Shown here piece by piece: positions 61,466 to 64,000 of a DNA stretch of 64,000 nt. The notes beneath the pieces are model-generated. The model did no database searches. It was not told the origin of the DNA and was given only the letters and a program-made list of their open reading frames with translations. Location of the stretch: positions 1 to 64,000 of the forward strand of contig JAZRXH010000101.1 in NCBI GenBank assembly GCA_045600125.1. The letters run 5' to 3'. Position 1 is the first letter of the stretch, and each line of letters begins with the position of its first letter. The position numbers were made by a program, and so were the translations under genes. Origin of the DNA: SIG622 sp045600125. Lineage in GTDB: Bacteria > Bacillota > Clostridia > Oscillospirales > CAG-382.

Positions 61466-61501
61466 GACCTGACAGTCGTTTACTGACTGTCAGGTCTTTT
61501 T
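61466..61501. terminator. Strong bidirectional terminator
   Basis: GACCTGACAGTC and GACTGTCAGGTC make a perfect 12-bp stem with a 7-base loop, followed by TTTTT on the plus strand and AATTTTGTTTTG on the minus strand. It ends both the giant gene and the converging propeller gene. Confidence 0.9.
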
Positions 61502-61602
61502 ATGAGGCTCTGTCTCTTTTTTGGTCTGTCTCCTTTGGGTATTCTTTCGGGAAAAGGAATCTCCGACAACGCTTTTGATACCGGCTCTCCGGCTGTTCCC
61601 TT

Positions 61603-62835
61603 TTATTGCAAAAACTCCTTCGGGTCGATGGCGGCAAGGCGTATGTGCTTGCGATTGACGGTGTAGGAAAGAAGGAGCTTCCCCTCCTCCCCTGCCTCGG
61701 TGTACTCGACAAAGGGATAGAAGCAGCTTGTCTTCATGTGCGCCCGCAATACGGGGCGGCTCTTTGCAAGGTCGTTTCTGTCCACGTAAAGAACGCCGAG
61801 GTGTTCCCGGTCGGTGGGGGCATGGAATAGATAGAGTTTTCCCCGATAAAGGATGAAGTCCGAGCGGGACTGGCAGTCGGCGACGAGCACCGGCTTTGCC
61901 CATTCCTTCTTCTCGAGGTCGAAACAGGTGAGGAAGCCGTATTTTTCCGTGTCATGCTGGCGGACGAAATAGTAGACTCTGTCCTCAAGGACGTAGACGG
62001 CATTTTCCCATTTTGATCTATTCGGGAAGTCCGGCTGAGAAACATATTCCCAGGTCACAAGATCCCGGCTTTTGATGATGCAGTTGAAATCGCCGCTGTA
62101 GGTGCCGGAATAGAACCATTTTTCGCCGTTTTCGATGCGGCAGGATACCTTCTGCATGATGCCGATATCGCTGTAGGTGGTCTTCATGCCGACGCTGCAC
62201 GCCGCAAGGGCACTCTTGATACCGGAGGTGCTGAAGTCGTTGACTGCCTCTCCGCACCGGAAGCGGTTGACCTGCACGTCGCCAAGGCGGTTTTCCGAAA
62301 TGCTGTATTTCCGGTAAAGGCGATAGTAGGTGCCGGAGACGTTTGCCGTCCAGAGGATGAAGATCGTATCCTCGTCAAACGGCATGAGGATGGTGTCGTA
62401 CACCTGCACGACCTTGCCGTCATAACAAGAGTCACCCACCGCCTGGATATCAAAGAAGGTCTTGTTTTTCGGGTCGTCCTCCGGGCAGAACGCAAAACGG
62501 GCGATATGGCTGTTCGGGTCCTCGGCACTGCCGGTATTGCTTGCGTAGTAGGTCATATAGATCCTGCCCTTCCGGCAGACAAAGGTGGAAACGTGCACCA
62601 TCAGGTCCGTTTTTTCGGCTTTGCCGCAAGCTGCCTCGTATTCGCCCTTTTCAAAGTCGACGATGAAGCCATCCTCCACGGCGCAAGAAAACTTCTCGCC
62701 AAGGCGCAGAGCCGACGGCTCCTCCGTTTCTTCAATGACGGCGGCTGCCTCCGATATTTCGCTGTCCGGGATGAACTCCGGAACGGCGCCGAAGGGAGAG
62801 TCGGGGGTGAAGATCGTTGTTTTCTTTTCTTCCAT
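61603..62835 (-). CDS. Beta-propeller glycosidase-like protein
   Basis: This 410-residue protein without a signal peptide has the repeated four-strand blade pattern of sialidase or GH43-type propellers: GRIYMTYYASN, TIFILWTANVSGTYYRLYRK, KWFYSGTYSGDF, KSRDLVTWEYVSQPDF and KLYLFHAPTD. I cannot assign catalytic residues or a family. It might be a glycosidase or a binding protein. The start is ATG 62835 with AAGGAA 8 bases upstream; the frame extends to 62919 without a site. The neighbouring AraC gene on the same strand may control it. Confidence 0.6.
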   Translation of the reverse strand: MEEKKTTIFTPDSPFGAVPEFIPDSEISEAAAVIEETEEPSALRLGEKFSCAVEDGFIVDFEKGEYEAACGKAEKTDLMVHVSTFVCRKGRIYMTYYASNTGSAEDPNSHIARFAFCPEDDPKNKTFFDIQAVGDSCYDGKVVQVYDTILMPFDEDTIFILWTANVSGTYYRLYRKYSISENRLGDVQVNRFRCGEAVNDFSTSGIKSALAACSVGMKTTYSDIGIMQKVSCRIENGEKWFYSGTYSGDFNCIIKSRDLVTWEYVSQPDFPNRSKWENAVYVLEDRVYYFVRQHDTEKYGFLTCFDLEKKEWAKPVLVADCQSRSDFILYRGKLYLFHAPTDREHLGVLYVDRNDLAKSRPVLRAHMKTSCFYPFVEYTEAGEEGKLLLSYTVNRKHIRLAAIDPKEFLQ

Positions 62836-62890
62836 GTCTGTATTCCTTCCCGAATACTGTCGTATTCTTTCACGCTTCATTTTTCCGTTT

Positions 62891-62919
62891 CTTTTAGCAA
62901 AACAAGTCGAAAACAGCAA
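62891..62919 (-). promoter_or_regulatory. Weak promoter candidate of the propeller gene
   Basis: TTGCTG (62914-62919), 17 bases, TAAAAG (62891-62896) on the minus strand. The match is poor, as expected for an activator-dependent promoter. Confidence 0.3.
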
Positions 62920-63002
62920 GAAATGAACAATTTTGCAACCTATCGTGATAAAGACACAAGAGACGTTTCTGTGCTATACTGAGAAAAAAGGAGAAGGTTC
63001 CG

Positions 63003-63902
63003 TCATGTTTCTTTCCCGGTAGGCGAATGACGGAAGCGGTTTTTATACGCCTTTGAAAAAGCGTGGATCGAGGAATAGTGCAGGAGCTCTGCCACCTCGG
63101 TCACCGATTTCGTTTTAAGGAGAAGCTCGGCACTGTCCATCCGCATTTCGGTAAAGAAGCTCTTGAGGCTCTTCCCGGTCTTTTCCGAGAACAGATGCGA
63201 AAGATAGGAGTAGCTGTAGCCCGTCGCCTGCGGGAGCTTCGAAAGGGCGTTTATGTCGTACAGATTGTTTTTAAGGCAGCTCGTTATATAGAACACAAGT
63301 GCGTCACCGCCGCTTGCGGTATGACTCCGGCTCGTCTCCTTGGGTGAATCAAATGCAAGAAGTGTCGAGGACAGGATATAGCCAAGAGTCGAGGCGATCA
63401 TGTGCTGCGAAAGTCCCGGATAGGGAGAAGAAGCGTCGGCGTCGTACAGCACGTTCAGAAGCGACAGAAACGCCGGCTGGAGATTCATCGAGTCGCCTAT
63501 CACAAAGGGACTGTCGGGCGGCGATTTCGCCTTCACGCTTTCGGAAAGACCGTACAGCGGGCTTCCCTTGGGAATCCTATAACCGAGGCAATAAAAGCGA
63601 AGCGGTGAACTCTGCGAGGAATAAAGCTGGTGGGTATCCCCTGCGTGGCAGAGGTGGAACTGCCCGGCACAGAGAGGCGTGCTATTTCCGTTTACCGTCA
63701 CCGAGCCCTCGCCGCCGCTGACGTAGGTGATCTCGTCGCAGATCTGCGTGTGGAGCGGTGCGGTACTGCCCGACGCTTTGAAGCGTACGTCGGCAAACTG
63801 ATAGAGGTCTATGCCGCCGTAAGAAACGGGATCCTGCAGCAGCGACAGCGAAAACGCCGAAAGGTAATACGCCTGCTGTGCCGGGGTCAGGGTCTTGTCC
63901 AA
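63003..63902 (-). CDS. AraC-family regulator with cupin sensor domain
   Basis: This 299-residue regulator has an N-terminal cupin-like domain (GEGSVTVNGNSTPLCAGQFHL at about residues 70-90) and a C-terminal AraC DNA-binding domain (about 200-295) with PQATGYSYSYLSHLFSEKTG and AELLHYSSIHAFSKAYKNRF. The chosen start is TTG 63902, seven bases after GGAGG within GGAGGTGATC, a perfect anti-16S match. A further in-frame TTG at 63977 has no such site. Family members activate sugar-use genes; the propeller gene downstream (168 bases) is the likely target. Confidence 0.85.
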   Translation of the reverse strand: MDKTLTPAQQAYYLSAFSLSLLQDPVSYGGIDLYQFADVRFKASGSTAPLHTQICDEITYVSGGEGSVTVNGNSTPLCAGQFHLCHAGDTHQLYSSQSSPLRFYCLGYRIPKGSPLYGLSESVKAKSPPDSPFVIGDSMNLQPAFLSLLNVLYDADASSPYPGLSQHMIASTLGYILSSTLLAFDSPKETSRSHTASGGDALVFYITSCLKNNLYDINALSKLPQATGYSYSYLSHLFSEKTGKSLKSFFTEMRMDSAELLLKTKSVTEVAELLHYSSIHAFSKAYKNRFRHSPTGKET

Positions 63903-64000
63903 AGGATCACCTCCATCATTCGATAAAACGATAAATAACAATTTTCCGAAACGATTATTATTACGCCTGCGGAACAACTCGAAAACGCCGACGCAAGGCG

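Noticed and set aside
62975..63022. Plus-strand extended -10, ribosome site and five-codon frame before the AraC 3' end
   Set aside because: The frame is only MFLSR, the -35 is absent, and chance is likely.

Overview
The window looks like chromosomal DNA of an anaerobic Gram-positive Clostridia-type Firmicute, probably an uncultured gut or rumen lineage. The evidence is LexA, a DarA/PstA-type c-di-AMP receptor, SLH-domain surface proteins, sigma-A promoters with 17-base spacers, GGAGG-type ribosome sites, and carbohydrate ABC importers without their own ATPase. No rRNA, tRNA, CRISPR array or transposase was recognised. Most genes are on the minus strand.

1-11,951 is largely ordinary chromosome: a cut-off CPBP protease, an anion permease, a HAD phosphatase, a PutP-type sodium symporter, a TetR regulator with an AlaX tRNA-editing enzyme, an AraC regulator, a small membrane protein, a radical SAM / RsmI / methyltransferase operon, and lexA. 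A five-bladed-propeller glycosidase gene (12,254-13,195) follows lexA, and its upstream region is a second copy of the lexA promoter and SOS-box region.

13,517-26,050 is one tightly packed seven-gene operon. In transcription order it encodes a 1,104-residue solute-binding protein, two permeases, an NHL-repeat/Yip1-like membrane protein, a DUF5696-like exported protein with a long acidic insert, and two more permeases. It has a clear promoter, a roughly 245-nt leader with small hairpins and a terminal hairpin. It is the best candidate here for a poorly described system, probably uptake of a complex glycan.

26,877-34,669 holds a flavin-type oxidase, RNase Z, a GH39-like glycosidase, a PIG-L deacetylase, a tandem DUF1508 protein, and an operon joining a zinc-ribbon ABC exporter, DUF1854 and a c-di-AMP receptor. 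35,445-40,693 holds an SLH/beta-helix surface enzyme and an NSS-family sodium symporter. 40,823-44,806 has thioredoxin, a phage-like DUF1351-exonuclease fusion in visibly AT-richer DNA, and a ccdA-tlpA-FTR-like thiol redox operon.

45,239-61,405 is dominated by two divergent giant exported proteins: a 2,654-residue SLH-anchored protein and a 2,272-residue protein built from six repeated beta-helix modules. They share a promoter region that also contains a structured RNA candidate. The window ends with a propeller-type glycosidase-like gene and an AraC/cupin regulator. The overall theme is sensing, binding, degrading and importing extracellular carbohydrate.
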